Shown: positions 32,401 through 44,648, numbered from the stretch's first letter. The stretch: 64,000 nt of DNA from Orobanche coerulescens (GCA_033398695.1 CM065804.1:33969001-34033000); one strand, 5' to 3'. A program made the numbers and translations. Notes: generated from the letters alone by a model not told the origin.

Positions 32401-33315
32401 CTCCACTTCCCAATTTTCCCGTCGCCAGCCGCCACCCGGGTGAAGAAATGTGATGAAATGAAGGTCTGGCCGGTCACTGCCTATATATGGTCGACAGGTT
32501 ACGGCCGTAACCGGAAGGGCCTTACGGCCGTAACCAGCATTCGTCAAAATCCGCCCAGCGCCTGCCGATCGCTTACGGCCATAACCGATAGGGCCTTACA
32601 GCCCTAACTCGGCACTTACAGCCGTAACTCTCGGCCCCTACGGCCGTAACCGGGATTCGTTCGGAAGCTGCCTGGCATCCGTACGGCCGTAACTCTCTGC
32701 CCTTACGGCCATAACCGTCATTCATCAGGCCATGCCTACCGATCACTTATGGCCGTAACCATCCCCTTACGGCCGTAACTCGGCCAGTTCCAAACTGTGC
32801 GGCCGTGGCTCGGCCGTGGCCACACCGACGGTCCGAACGACGCCGAAACCCGAAACTGAATATGAATCAAAGATAAGGTTATGAAGTACTCGCAAAGACG
32901 AATCCAAGCGCTAAGAGAACACATGATTCCGACCACCCGAAGGCTCGAAATTCGACAACGGAAAGTAATTACCCCAAACTTTGGGAAATTACGAAAATAG
33001 CCCAAAACGTCCGAAATACACGATACACGATCGAAACACCAAGACAAAGCTCGCAACATGAATAATAACATTAAATGAACTTACGAGAAACTCGAAACAA
33101 CAGTTTCGGACGAGATTCGCAAGAATCGAACTCAAGTGCGGAAAAGCCGCTTAAGAACACGAATCTCAACAAAACGATACCGAAACGAACTCGGATGACA
33201 AAAAGTGCAGAATTAATCATTCTCAGAATGACGATATGGTCATGAGCGAGTCGTCAAAATGAACTTCCGCCATAAAAAAGAAAATTATCGGAAAATCAAA
33301 ATTACGGATATTACA
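29437..33315 (-). repeat. D 5' LTR (about 3.9 kb)
   Basis: It is the partner of 24220-28140. Arrays are: 34-bp units 30217-30327, 91-bp units 30327-30600 (three), 56-bp units 30760-31560 (about 14). The palindrome cluster is 32497-32785 with the TATA at 32480-32490. Confidence 0.93.
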
Positions 33316-33320
33316 CTAGC

Positions 33321-33871
33321 TTCCGAGCAGCGTGCGCTACGTCTGCCGGTTAGCGCGCGCAGCGACCGGCCGTAGCGTGCGCTACCGGGCAACTCTCTGG
33401 AGTCCTGAACCTCAGGGCCTCACTGTCCGGCCCAGGTAGCGTGCACTGGGTGCCGCATAGCGTGCGCTACGCCTACCGATTAGCGCGCGCAGCCTCCCGG
33501 CAGTAGCGTACGCTATGCCGGTCCCTGCCGCGCCCGTCCGGCCAGCGCCCAGCTTCCATGCCAGTTCCTCCCACAACTGTCCGACCATCGCCCAGTTGCA
33601 GTGCCGGTTCCTCCCGCAACCGTCCGGCCAGCGCCCGGCTGCCGTGGCCTGACGACTCAATCCCTAAAAACGCACGGAACGAACACGAAGAAACGCTCGC
33701 GGACAACAACATCGATCCGAAATGAAATTAATATACAACAAATAACCACATATGGCCATAAACACAAAATCGATTGTCGAGAAAAATAATACCAACGCTC
33801 GAAAACCGAGAAATTTCCGGTCTAAAAAAGAAAAATTCGAATTAATCAGAATAGAAATCTCGGATATTACA
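33321..33871 (-). repeat. C 3' LTR, piece right of D
   Basis: It is homologous to 38633-39136 and ends CTCGGATATTACA. It continues the palindrome cluster (AGCGTGCGCTACG, TAGCGCGCGCAGC, GTAGCGTACGCTATG). The PPT complement TTCTACCCCCCTTAAAATAAG follows at 33872. Confidence 0.9.
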
Positions 33872-34518
33872 TTCTACCCCCCTTAAAATAAGTTTTGTCC
33901 CGAAACTTAAAATAGAGAGCGGCGGAACAATCAAGGAAATAAGTACTTGCTCAGCCCCAAAACATCACGAGCAATACGCGAATGCGAGGTTCTAAAAATG
34001 TAAGTGAACACGATAAGTCGAGGTGGAGGAGTATGAATTTCGAGACAAAAGCTCCAAGAGTTAAGAAAATCACAAAACGGCTCAGACCTCCTGAAACCAT
34101 ATTTCGAGCTCGACCAACCGCATCCAAGTTCATAACACATTCGGAAGTGTTAATTGCACGCGTGGGAATAATAGTTTCGAACAAAATTTTGCAAGGATCA
34201 AGTTCAGATGTGGAAAGACCACAATAATTCATGGAGTCTGACAAAACAACTCTGAAATTCATTCGAAGGATGGTAGGCTAGGTAGAACATGGTAGTTTAA
34301 AATCATCGAGAGGATCACAATTGAATTACCAACAATGAAAGGTCACACAATACCGGAAATACTAAGAAAAGTACGGGTAATACACTCCCCATACTAAAAG
34401 GACATTACGATCCCGAAACTTAGAACAACAAAAGATGGAAACGTAAAGCAATGAAACGAAAAACGATCGAAGTCACGATTGTTCGAATCAGCAACGATTA
34501 GGACATATTACAAAATAT

Positions 34519-34797
34519 TCATTCTCCCATGTTAGGATCCTCAGAAGGAGACATAGGGTTTCGGGACATTCTCCGGTCACTTGCTCTGTTCGCCAACAGG
34601 GTAGCATTCTTTGCCAGTTCGGAAATTATCTCACAATGTTTCTCCCGATGACCTTCACACCCGCACCGGTAACAAGTCAAGAGTGGAAAGGGACAATTTG
34701 CACGAACATGTCCCCGACGATTGCAGTTGAAGCACCCTCCCTTCTTACCGAGAGTCACCGATGCTGGTTTGGGATTCCAGTGCTCACTCCCGATCAC
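34519..34797 (-). pseudogene. C gag fragment with two CCHC zinc knuckles
   Basis: On the minus strand the 92-codon frame contains CFNCNRRGHVRANC followed 11 residues later by CYRCGCEGHREKHC. Both fit CX2CX4HX4C with all metal ligands present. Paired knuckles typify the nucleocapsid part of Ty3-gypsy gag, which binds the RNA genome. Upstream capsid sequence and downstream protease are missing or unreadable. The fragment confirms that C derives from a coding element of gypsy type. Confidence 0.85.
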
Positions 34798-35986
34798 GAA
34801 GACGATGCGTTCGAATGACGTGGGGGTTTGGGAGCCTTAGACTCTTCACCGACCAAAAATTTCCCAGATGTCCTCGGTCTCTTGGCTTCGCTCGTGGGCT
34901 CGACTACTGAGGAGATTTCATAGGATATCGTTTAATTTTGATACTCCTTCACTGTAGCATGAATCCTTGTCGTACGAACCAGCTCGCCGCTTCCATTCCC
35001 ATCATCACGTCTACGTCCGCCGAGGCTCGACATACTAATGCAGATAATACCGTTCAACAATATTAATTTATCAGTCGTACAATATACCACAATTATCACC
35101 CGAGTTTTAGTTAGCATCCTTAGAATAACAGTAATATCGTAAAGCACAAAGTTTTATGAAGTCAATTTCGAGTCCTTTGATGAGGACGATCATTATATGT
35201 ATGCACTTAATGAAAACAAATTTTTGGAAAAGAGGGCTAGTCACGTTGCGCCCAAGACTTGTAAATATTGTCTTTTATTTCGGAAGAGGAAGTTTATATA
35301 ACGACTCTAAAAATTATTTTCGAGTAATGTATAAAAGAAAATTGAAAATTGAATTGTAACTAATTTGAAATATTTCAAAAGTGTTAGAGTCCCAAATACC
35401 ACAATTTTGAAAATCTTTCCTCTTCTACCAAAATGTTTATTCGAAAGAATTTTCCACCGAGATACGTGACCATTTAACATGACGACATTAAATCATGGCT
35501 TTTCACAATGTTAGAAAATTTCAAAGCACCACTTTAAAATATTCGTGATACTACAGCGCCGTGGGCCCCGTGCCTGAACCCACCATGCTAAAATAAAACT
35601 CAGTTTGCAAGATACCAAAAGCCATCTCGAAATACTCATGCAGCGGATAAAATTAACACTCAAAGATTTACTCTAATGAAATGTAGAAACCGATAAATAT
35701 GCTCGACTTCCGAAGCATACTACATAGCTATTTTTACTCGGACCGTATACGCATGCTATATCTTAAAACAATAATATCACCAACAAGTTACAATCTTTAG
35801 TTCACATTAAACACATTAGCACAATATAATCAAATACATATGTAAAGGGACTTACGATCGGGAGACTTACTATCACGGATTGCCTGAAGATGATGTCAGA
35901 ACCATGATACTAATCACAACTCTGATGCCCGCGACTTACACCGGACATGGACTTGACCCAACGGCCTAGGTTTTTCGCAAACCTAA

Positions 35987-35998
35987 GCTCCGATACCA
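35987..35998 (-). other. C primer binding site
   Basis: On the minus strand TGGTATCGGAGC lies four bases from the 5' LTR and has the same A-to-G variant as in B and E. Confidence 0.78.
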
Positions 35999-36002
35999 TA
36001 AT

Positions 36003-39000
36003 TATAACACCCCCAGAATACATCCGGAAATGTTACACGCCGTAGGCCCTTCTCACAAGGATCTACCGGGCTAAACTCCACTAGACTACACAATGATTGA
36101 CCGACCGGGGTCAATCTAAATACAACGCAGACCGACAAGGTCATTAAACAATTCAGAAACTAATGAATTTTACATCTCAATGACAAAAATAAACTTTCAC
36201 ACAAAAAGGGATGACAACTCCATTTAATAAATGAAAACCTACACCCGTGCAAGGGTGAATACTCAACCAAATGGGAAAATACCGACCCAGATGGAATAAA
36301 AGAAAAAGACTCTGACTCTTGTGTGATTAGCATCATCGTATTCCATCTCCTTCCAAGCCAATACCGTGACTGCTCCCGAGCTGCCAAAACCTGAGCGCAT
36401 AACAGGCACCCACCCTCCCGAAAACTCGGGGGTTAGCAAACTGGAATTTTGCTAGTGCAAGTACATAATATACCAGATATACGAACAATAACAACACAAA
36501 ATTCAACCGTCGTGAAGCCTTAACCCAAGCCATACATTCCCATAGTCAACACAGAATAGCACTCGCATACACAAGGTGAAAGATAATCACACAGTCATAT
36601 TCTCTTTACGGCACATAACATCAATGAAACTTTAAACGAGCCCAAGGAGTCAGGAAAATCCCTTTTGTAAAAGGAAAAGTATTTTGATAAGATAGTTTGC
36701 AAATGTTATTATTGACTCGGGCCGTCTTGGGGTTTTAAAACTCGAATGGGAACACTTTTGGAAAATAATTTCAAAAGCTCTCGGTTCCTTGACCCAGCAT
36801 ATGGAAAATAATTACACGAAAGCCATGTCACGTTATTCGGGGTCCTCGACCCAATTTATAGAATGCTGTCACAAACAAAATCATTACAACATCTCACAGG
36901 GTTTTCAACCCAATCCAAATAACATCATCAAGAGATCAATCATCTCAACATTTCACAGGGTCCTCGACCCAATACACAGAATAGCACCACAATACAATCA
37001 AAGGAACAATCTCTCATTCGATATATCCTGCTCAAGACCCCCGATTAATTAACCCTCAGAGATTTCGTCAAACCTCCTTGGTTAATTAACCCTGATACCG
37101 ACGCTTTAAAAACAAGTTGAAACAAACTTTAAAAAAAAAACACGAATCGCGGTCTATAACAAGACAACATTTAAAAGTGAGTTGAAAGAATTTGAGATAC
37201 GAACATCGTTCGGTAACGGGGTCTTAGCTATAGCTCAAATACCCGTAACCAATAAGCCTGCCAGGCGCCTCCCTTGCGCACCTGTGTACCGGCGTTCACT
37301 CCACTATGTTGGCCGCTCCTTGAACATGTCACCGCACCGGCGATCACTCCCGCAAGAGCCGACCCTTGCGCGCATTAGGTAACACCGGCGTTCACCACCC
37401 ATATGGAGCCGCACATTGCAGCATACACCAGGACGGAGTGCACGCCCCGCCCTCAAAGGTTCCCGGATACGATGTTTCTCACAACAAGCATCCACGTTAT
37501 TTCAAACATCAAGCACACAGACGAACGTCACAACAATTATCAACTCAGTACATCAAATCACACAATTTCTCCGCTAGTCCATAACCACACAAATAAACAA
37601 TAACACGCACGTTATCAATCAAAACTCAGTCACAATAAGCCTTCAAGCATAACCAACCAACACCGCACATATATCCCTATATTGCAACTCAACCGAATAT
37701 ATATATATATATATATATAAACTTACTATATTATATGAATAAGTATAGTTCATCCATCAATCCAAGTTGAGTACGTCAACTAGTGTTAGCATTCATCACT
37801 CGTCATTCACCGACATAGGCATATATATCAATATACGTATATACATACATATATTTAACATATATATATATATACATATATATATACATCCGTATAAATT
37901 CATACACTTCGAAAACAATGATTTCACGCAGTTACAATTCGTATATCAAGGTACTTGCCTTGGTAATCTCTCGCGGATACTCCGAAAATACGGTCGATTG
38001 GCAAAATCTGGAACTCCCATGAAAACAACGATCGGAAGGGATCAACACTAGATTTTTGTAGGGAATTCGTCTCTAATATCCTATCATCGAATAAACAATC
38101 AATCACACGAGGAAAAACATCACACAACGACGGAATCTCCCTCAGCGGCATTTTCCCGGACACCTTGAAGGCGTCAAGTGAAAACTCATATAAATGACGA
38201 ACGGACATGACAAAACAGTGGAAAGATGATGAAATTGATAGAATACAACCTAATCTACAATTATCCATCAGTAATCTAAGTTCATATGGCTCGAACGAAC
38301 TAAATCTACCAAGATCCCCAAATTTCCCAAAGTTTGGATTTTAGGAAAAACTAACCTTGATTCGGTCGATTGAAGGATGTTATGGAATGATGGATCAATG
38401 ATATGAACTCAGGATCTTCGTGGATTTGTTGTTCAACAACATGTCTTCTTGCTCTCAAAACCTCTAGCCGCGGAAGGAAAAGAATGAAATGAAAAATGTG
38501 TTGAAACAGGGCTGCTCGGTCAAATATATATGCAGACCGCCCTAGCGTGCGCTAGCGTGCCGGCAGCGTGCGCTAGCGGGCCGACCATGGTCGATCCGAG
38601 GCTCTGGTGACCCCTCGCCTGTAGCGCGTTAGCTGCCGAGAAGCGTGCGCTACGTCTGCCGGTTAGCGCGCGCAGCGACCGGCCGTAGCATGCGCTACCG
38701 GCCAACTCTCCGGAGTCCAGAACCTCAGGGCCTCACTGCCCGGCCCAGGTAGCGTGCGCTGGGTGCCGCATAGCGTGCGCTACGCCTGTCGGTTAGCGCG
38801 CGCAGCCTCCCGGCGATGAAAGTACGCTATGCGGTCCACCTGTCGCGCCGTCCGGCCGGCCCCGATTGCGATGCGGTTCCTCCCGCAATCGTCCGAGCCG
38901 AGTCCGCCATGGCCTGACGACTCGATTCCTAAAAACGCACGGAACGAACACGACGAAATGCTCGCGGACAACAACATCGATCCGAAATGAAATTAATATA

Positions 39001-39136
39001 CAACAAATCACCACATATGGCCATAAACACAAAATAGATTGTCGAGAAAAATAATACCAACGCTCGAAAACCGAGAAATTTCCGGTCTAAAAAAGAAAAA
39101 TTCGAATTAATCAGAATAAAAATCTCGGATATTACA
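36003..39136 (-). repeat. C 5' LTR (3.13 kb, uninterrupted)
   Basis: This is the only continuous copy of the C LTR. The inner terminus is mutated to TATAACACCCCC (TG to TA). It contains the C/G hairpin (about 36412-36432), GGGTCCTCGACCC words (36779-36970), a TA microsatellite (37700-37720, 37860-37890), a TATA near 38521-38531 and a palindrome cluster at 38540-38830. The GC-rich cluster differs from the 3' LTR copy by recurrent CAG-to-CGA changes and small losses. Confidence 0.93.
38540..38830 (-). repeat. C 5' LTR palindrome cluster
   Basis: About ten TAGCGTGCGCTA or TAGCGCGCGC words occur in 290 bp. It is the counterpart of 24118-24219 plus 33325-33520. Confidence 0.88.
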
Positions 39137-39751
39137 ATTAGCGTGCATGTAGCGTGCACTAGACTGTTCCTAGTTTCAGTCCAGTAGCTTCGTTTCTTTC
39201 CTTAGCGTACGTTATGACTTATGTGTTACGTACGTAACCATTTTGTATTAGCGTGCGTTAATATTACAATGTAGCGTGCGCTAATCTAATATATCCGTTG
39301 CTTGATTTGTCAAACTGACCGTTCCACTTTTGACTTGTTTCAGATTCTCTCCAACGGATTGATTGACTTGTATTCAAACTTCTTTAGCGTGCGCTATTCC
39401 TTCTTTGTAGCGTGCACTATGCTTACTTCACTGCATACGTCATTCTGAGTTTGAATATCTTCACAACGGTAACAAGGCCTCGATAGCGTGCGCTAGTAAT
39501 CATGTGTAGCGTGCGCTACCTCATCAGCTAACTTCACTTCAGGTAACTTCGAACTTGGCTGATATGCAGATGACTTCCTGTTAGCGTGCGCTAACATATA
39601 TGTCTTAGCATGCGCTAGACATGCATTTTGCTTAGATTTTTGCGTCTTCATCTGCTTCGTCGTTTTGCTTCGCCTCGATGTTGTTTTGTTGTTTAGAAAC
39701 TTTAATCATCAAAACACAAATTAAATAATGTGTGGAATAAATATTCCAGCA
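39137..39751 (-). repeat. B 5' LTR, second piece
   Basis: It resumes B's LTR after C with the target duplicate ATTAG (39137-39141) and runs to TATTCCAGCA (39751; AACA in the 3' LTR). It carries the rest of the TAGCGTGCGCTA cluster (39140-39615). Confidence 0.92.
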
Positions 39752-40074
39752 TCGTTAACCAAGCTACTGAGCACTAAGCCACCAGAGGAACCCTCACCAT
39801 CACCCAGATGCAAGTTAGCATAGAATTCTCGAACAAAAGAAGGGAAGATAATTTCTTTGCATTCTACAAATCGAGCAATACTCAAGGCTTTAAAAAATTC
39901 ACGGATATATACCTTGGCTTGTTCAAGACTGCCGAAATTGAAGAAATAGCAGTCAGTTAAGTTTTCCAGAGGGAGGATTTCCGAAAATACTTTGAAAGTG
40001 ATATAAGACACAAAACGAGATGCATCGTATTTTAGTTCTCTGGTACGTTTTGTGCTTTTGTAAGCTTTTTCCAT
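39752..40074 (-). pseudogene. A extra ORF, N-terminal part
   Basis: The ORF starts at ATG 40074 (MEKAYKSTKRTRELKYDAS) and runs minus-ward to the B junction at 39752. It contains IIFPSFVREFYANLHLGDGEG, the FYxxL motif shared with the extra ORF of S1. The remainder is at 10909-11823. After removing B and one target duplicate the frame is continuous across the junction. About 150 bases upstream lies a TATA box with palindromes (40229-40432). The family is the plant retroelement ORF downstream of pol; its role is unknown. Confidence 0.75.
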
Positions 40075-40228
40075 GAGTTTTCTTCCCTAGCTCGACACGA
40101 TTGTGATAGGAATGAAGAAGGAATCGGGATAGGATGAATCAAATTTTTCGGCTAGGGTTCTTGCTGAAAGGGGATCTGTGTGTTTGCGTACGTTATGAGA
40201 GGATGAGAGTGTTTTTGAACTGAACAGA

Positions 40229-40432
40229 GTTTATATAGTGAACTGAGCAGGTTTAATTAGCGTACGCTAGGATTGTAAGTTTAGAGTACGTTAGGAGTAT
40301 ATAGGTTGCTCACTGGACTGTCCAATAGCAAATTCGGAATATGAAGAGTTTTAATTAGCGTACGCAGAAGAGAAAAGGTTAGCGTGCGCCATCGAATGGA
40401 AAACGTACAAGTATGGAAAATTAGCGCGCGTT
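40229..40432 (-). promoter_or_regulatory. Candidate internal promoter before A extra ORF
   Basis: Minus-strand TATA box CTATATAAAC (40229-40238) lies about 155 bases upstream of the extra-ORF ATG at 40074. Upstream of it are LTR-type palindromes: TAGCGTACGCTA (40258-40269, perfect), TAGAGTACGTTA (near 40281), TAGCGTACGCAG (40355), TTAGCGTGCGCC (40379) and TTAGCGCGCGTTA (40420). A CACTGGACTGTCCAATAGC string (40310-40328) echoes the CCAGTGGCTACTGGAC string of A's LTR. The sequence layout is direct observation; promoter activity is inferred. Confidence 0.5.
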
Positions 40433-43275
40433 AAAAAGGTGAAGCCAGTACATGCTAGCAAATGAAGCAATTGATTTCTCGAGCATACAACTAGTTTCAA
40501 AAAATTGTCAAGATGTCCCATACCAAGTTGCAAACGAATAGAATTAAATGATTCTTCGAGAAGAGGCTTCGTAAAGATATCAGCTAATTGATCTTTCGTC
40601 CCGACAAAAATTAAACAGATATATTTCTTTTGCACATGATCGCGTAGAAAGTGATGTCTAATATCTATATGCTTAGTCCTACTATGCAACACAGGATTTT
40701 TGCTCAAATTTATTGCACTAGTATTATCACATAAAATAGGGATATTTTCAAACTAAATACCGTAGTCGCGGAGTTGATTTTTAATCCATAGTACCTGAGC
40801 ACAGGCACTCCCTGCAGCAACGTATTCGGCCTCAGCTGTAGACAACGCTACACTGGTTTGCTTTTTACTTCCCCAAGATATTAAGCATGAACCGATGAAA
40901 TGACATGTACCACTAGTACTCTTTTTATCAATTTTGCATCCGCCGAAATCGGCGTCACTATATGCAATCAAATTAAAGTCCAAGCGAGAGGGATACCATA
41001 TACCTAGTCCGATAGTCCCTTTCAAGTAACGAAAAATGCGTTTACAAGCAATTAAATGTGATTCTTTGGGATTAGCTTGGAATCGAGCACACAAGCATGT
41101 AGCAAATATTATGTCTGGCCTAGAAGCAGTCAAATATAACAAAGATCCGATTATACCTCGATATAATTTTGATCTACGGATTTGCCATTTTTATGTTTCT
41201 CAAGCTTTAATGAAGAGGACATTTGCGTTGAAATCACTTTGCTACTCTCCATTTTAAATTTCTTTAGGAGATCGTTTGAGTACTTTATTTGATGAATAAA
41301 GATTCCATCTTCGCACCTTGATTTGAAGCCCGAGGAAGAATGTTAATTCTCCCATCATACTCATCTCGAACTCTCCTTTCATAAGATTAGAGAAATCTTG
41401 GCACAATGATTCATTAGTAGCTCCAAAAACAATGTCATCAACATAGATTTGGCAAACAAGTATATCATTATTCAATATTTTCACAAACAAGGTATTATCG
41501 ACTTTACCTCTTTTATAATCATTTCCAATTAAAAATTGACTTAAACGATCATACCATGCTTGGGGTGCTTGCTTCAACTCGTAGAGTGCCTTGTTTAGCT
41601 TGTAGACGTGATCCAGAAAATGATGATCTTCAAAACCGGGAGATTGCTTGACATAGACTTCTTCTTGAATGTAGCCATTCAAGAATACACTTTTCACATC
41701 CATTTGAAATAGTTTGATCTTTTTGTGAGCGGAAAATGCACATAACAAACGGATGGCTTCGAGTCGAGCCACGGGAGCAAACTTTCTTCGTAATCAAGGC
41801 CTTCCTCTTGATTATACCCTTGAGCGACCAAACGAGATTTATTTCGAATTGGGTAACCGTCTTTGTCACTCTTGATTTTGTGCACCCATTTAGTTCCTAT
41901 AATTGTTTTATCTTTAGGATTGGGAACTAAATTACATACATTATTGTGCATGAATTGTACAAGCTCCTCTTGCATTGCCATCACCCAACTTTCATGATCA
42001 AGAGCCTCGGATATATTCTTGGGAACTATTTCGGATACGAAAGCACAATGAGCCATATAATCGATGGTTCTCCTTCGGGTTTGAACACCATCTTCAATGT
42101 TTCCAATCACAAGATCTTTTGGAGGGTCTTTGATGTGCCTCCAATCTTTCGGTAGACTCTCGATTGTCTTCTTTTGAATTTTCGAAATTTTCTCCATTTC
42201 GTTTGAGGGATGAGAATCCGGAAAAATACCTGCATCATCAAAATATTTTACCTTTCTCGGTGGTGAGATCATATCGTTGAATTTAACATGAATGGATTCT
42301 TCAACTTTATTTGTTCTAATGTTATAAACGCGATATGCTTTGCTATTTGTAGCATAACCAAGAAATATACCGGAATCGGATTTAGCATTAAATTTCCCCA
42401 AGTTATCCTTACCATTATTTAGGATAAACACATTGCAACCAAAAGGATGGAAATACGATGTGTTTGGCTTTTTGCCCTTCCATAATTCATACGGAGTTTT
42501 AAGGTTAGTTCTACGAACATGAACACGGTTAATCACATAACATACCGTAAAAATTGCTTCGGACCAAAAGTATTGTGGAAGAGAGTATTCATTAAGCATA
42601 GTCCTTGACATTTCCTCCAAAGATCGATTTTTCCTTTCAACAACCCCATTTTGTTGAGGCGTTCTAGGAGCCGAAAAATTATGATTAATACCATATTTAT
42701 CACATAAAAACTCAAACGGAGTGCAATCAAATCCACCTCCGTGATCGGTGCGAATTGAAATTATAGAAAGATTTTTCTCATTTTGCACCAAACGACACCA
42801 TTTGGAAAACTCAGAAAATGTGTCATCTTTATGAGCAATAAATCTAACCCAGGTAAAACGGGAATAATCATCAACAATGATCAAAGTGTAAAGCTTACCA
42901 TTTAGACTAACATATCTAGATGGTCCAATTAAATCTAGATGCATAAGTTCAAGAATACGGCTAGTGGAAACCTCGAATTTTAGTTTGAAAGATTCTCGAG
43001 TATGTTTCCCTTTTATGCATGATTCACACAAATGCTTTCGATCAAATTTGAGTTTGGGTAAACCACGGACAAGATCGTGTCTTGATAAAATAGAAATGAT
43101 GGGTAGAGATGTATGCCCCAATTTACAATGCCATAAATATGCGTTATCATCCAAAGTAATAAGACACTTTTCATTGAATGAACTTTTATCATTAAGATCG
43201 ACAATATAAATGTTTCCACATCTCAAACCGATGAATGCAATTTTAATTATTTCTAAATGCCGTGCAATGAGTTTG
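40351..43275 (-). pseudogene. A pol: integrase, reverse transcriptase, RNase H
   Basis: Minus-strand copia pol in several frames. The integrase segment (43275 to about 42100) has the zinc motif HCKLGH...CESC, a DLIGPS Asp, an RTDHGGGF Asp and a GVVERKNR Glu, so the DDE triad is visible. The RT starts at about 41990 (WVMAMQEELVQF, TKWVHKIKSDKDG, RLVAQGY), shifts frame near 41785 and continues 41772-41254 with [12 protein letters not shown] and the catalytic YVDD ([10 protein letters not shown]). Another shift near 41310 leads to 41142-40753, with LTASRPDI, YSDADFGG and ALSTAEAEY of RNase H. A single TAG (40753) then interrupts before HSRTKHIDIRHHFLRD and ADIFTKPL. At least three frameshifts and one nonsense codon inactivate it. 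Confidence 0.95.
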
Positions 43276-44589
43276 CTCGAAGAGAATTTTAAAACCTTTA
43301 TCGCATAGTTGAGACACGCTAAGTATATTGTGATGCAAACCTTCAACAAATAATACTTTGTTGATAGAGGGAGACGGTTCCTTACCGACTTTTCCAATGC
43401 CTTTGATTTTTCCCTTTTGATTGTCCCCAAACGTCACATGTCCTTGTTCTTGATATTCGAGGTCTTCAAATAAGTCCTCGGAGCCGCGCATGTGCCTTGA
43501 GCATCCGCTATCAATGTACCACTTGCTTTTCCTTGGTGCCGGTACCTCGATATTGCTTTCGGAGTCGAGTGCCATAAATGCAAGACTAGCATCGAGAGAT
43601 CTTTCAATATCCTCCTCGTCATCACTCCAAGACGCGATTAGAACCTCCTTCTTTTTGAATCTTCCGATTTGAGGCTTTGAAGAGGATCCTCGACATTCCT
43701 TGGCATAGTGACTGGCTTGACCGCATTTCCGACAATTATTGTCGAACTTCTTTATAGGAACATAGCTATTTTTCTTTTGTTCTGCCTTACCATCCCGACC
43801 AAGGAAATTTCGCCTTCTTTGAATTAGATTTTTATACCTTCTAAAGTTCTTGGCGTAGAGAGCAAGTTCCTCGTCATCTTTATCCTAGGGAATATCTTCC
43901 TCAACATCGCTATCAACATTAAATGCGACTACCTTTTCACGAGGCTTTGGTTTGGTACCTCTAGACTTGAGAACGATCTCATAATTGATGAGTGACCCGA
44001 TGAGGGCACTAAACTCGAGGTTGTTGAGATCTTTGGACTCCATCATCGCGGTAACCGTGGCATCCCATTCACGTAGAAACAAGCGAAGAATTTTCTTAGC
44101 TTTGTCACTACTAGATATAGGCTTTCCGAATGATGCAAGTCCATTGGTTATAGCCGAGAATCGATCCAACATATTGGTGATCGTTTCATCATCCTTCATG
44201 GAGAAGAGTTCGTGGTCATGAAGAAGCATGTTGATTTTAGTCTCTTTAACTTGGGTGGTTCCCTCATGAGTTACTTCGAGAATTTCCCAAATTTCCTTTG
44301 CGCTTTCGTAGGAAGATATCCTATTGAGTTCTTCGGGATTAAGGGCGCAATAGAGATGTTGAGTAGCACGTGAGTTGATGTGCGTGTTTCTCCAGTCCTC
44401 GTCGAACTTTTTCAATGATCCATCTTCTTTCTTCGCAAGCTTCGGACCAAGTGCAATAACTTTCCAAATTTCAATATCATAGGCTTGAACGAATATAGCC
44501 ATTTTCTTTTTCCATGTCATGAAATTAGAACCGTCGAAGAAGGGAGGACGATTGAGAGCATTTCCTTCGATTTGGCCAAGAAGTGCCAT
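43243..44589 (-). pseudogene. A gag and protease
   Basis: The frame starts at ATG 44589 with MALLGQIEGNALNRPPFFDG, a few tens of bases inside the 5' LTR and primer site. Capsid-like motifs EVTHEGTTQVKETKIN and the matching blocks of B's gag follow. A TAG at 43885-43887 interrupts; the same frame continues directly with a Lys/Asn-rich segment, a complete zinc knuckle CRKCGQASHYAKEC and the aspartic protease motif WYIDSGCSRHM (about 43508-43540). The frame then ends near 43243, where a frameshift leads into integrase. The protein would form particles (gag) and process the polyprotein (protease). Confidence 0.93.
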
Positions 44590-44633
44590 TTGCGGATCTT
44601 TTTCCCTTAGGTGGATAAACCTTTAAAAAGAGA

Positions 44634-44648
44634 CCCACTCTGATACCA
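44634..44648 (-). other. A primer binding site
   Basis: On the minus strand TGGTATCAGAGTGGG lies two bases inside the 5' LTR and is complementary to the 3' end of plant initiator-Met tRNA over its first 11 bases. Confidence 0.88.

Larger units (their letters stand above)
24220..33315 (-). mobile_element. D: large non-coding LTR element (LARD-like), inserted in C
   Basis: LTRs at 24220-28140 and 29437-33315 both start TGTAACACCCCCAAATCC and end CGGATATTACA. Flanks carry the perfect duplicate CTAGC (24215-24219, 33316-33320). The LTRs are 3.9 kb, the internal region 1.3 kb with no coding capacity. PPT, hairpin and primer site mark minus orientation. The internal region resembles the 5' leader of E (see 28141-29436), so D looks like a deletion derivative of a chromovirus, mobilised in trans. 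Confidence 0.92.
33872..36002 (-). other. C internal region, mostly non-coding
   Basis: It starts with the PPT and the hairpin-like AAGTTTTGTCCCGAAACTT (33889-33907) and ends with the primer site. Apart from the zinc-knuckle fragment at 34519-34797 I see no coding signal. A degraded TGAAATGT...CAGCGCCGTGGGCCCCGTGCC segment near 35560-35590 recalls the start of a TGTAACACC-type LTR. No pol is present. Confidence 0.7.
15634..39136 (-). mobile_element. C: gypsy-type non-autonomous element with 3.1-kb LTRs, inserted in B
   Basis: The outer edges are TGTAACACCCCC and GGATATTACA, flanked by the perfect 5-bp duplicate ATTAG (15629-15633, 39137-39141). The 5' LTR is 36003-39136. The 3' LTR is dispersed: a partial duplicate copy at 15634-16870, then 21551-24219 and 33321-33871, interrupted by D. 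The internal region is only 2.1 kb (33872-36002) and retains a two-zinc-knuckle gag fragment and no pol. The LTR termini, PPT context and primer site are those of E, a chromovirus, so C is probably a non-autonomous relative. Confidence 0.9.
11824..39751 (-). mobile_element. B: gag-only non-autonomous copia element, minus strand, inserted in A
   Basis: LTRs begin TGTTGGTATAAAATCGG and end TATTCCAACA in + orientation. The 3' LTR is 11824-13034. The 5' LTR is 15029-15633 plus 39137-39751, split by C. The internal region is only 2.0 kb and holds one ORF, gag. Target duplicates are CCGTT (11819-11823) and TCGTT (39752-39756), differing by one C/T change. Its gag is clearly related to that of A, and it has several PPT-like motifs, so it looks like a Sirevirus derivative that lost pol and would depend on another element for RT and integrase. 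Confidence 0.9.
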
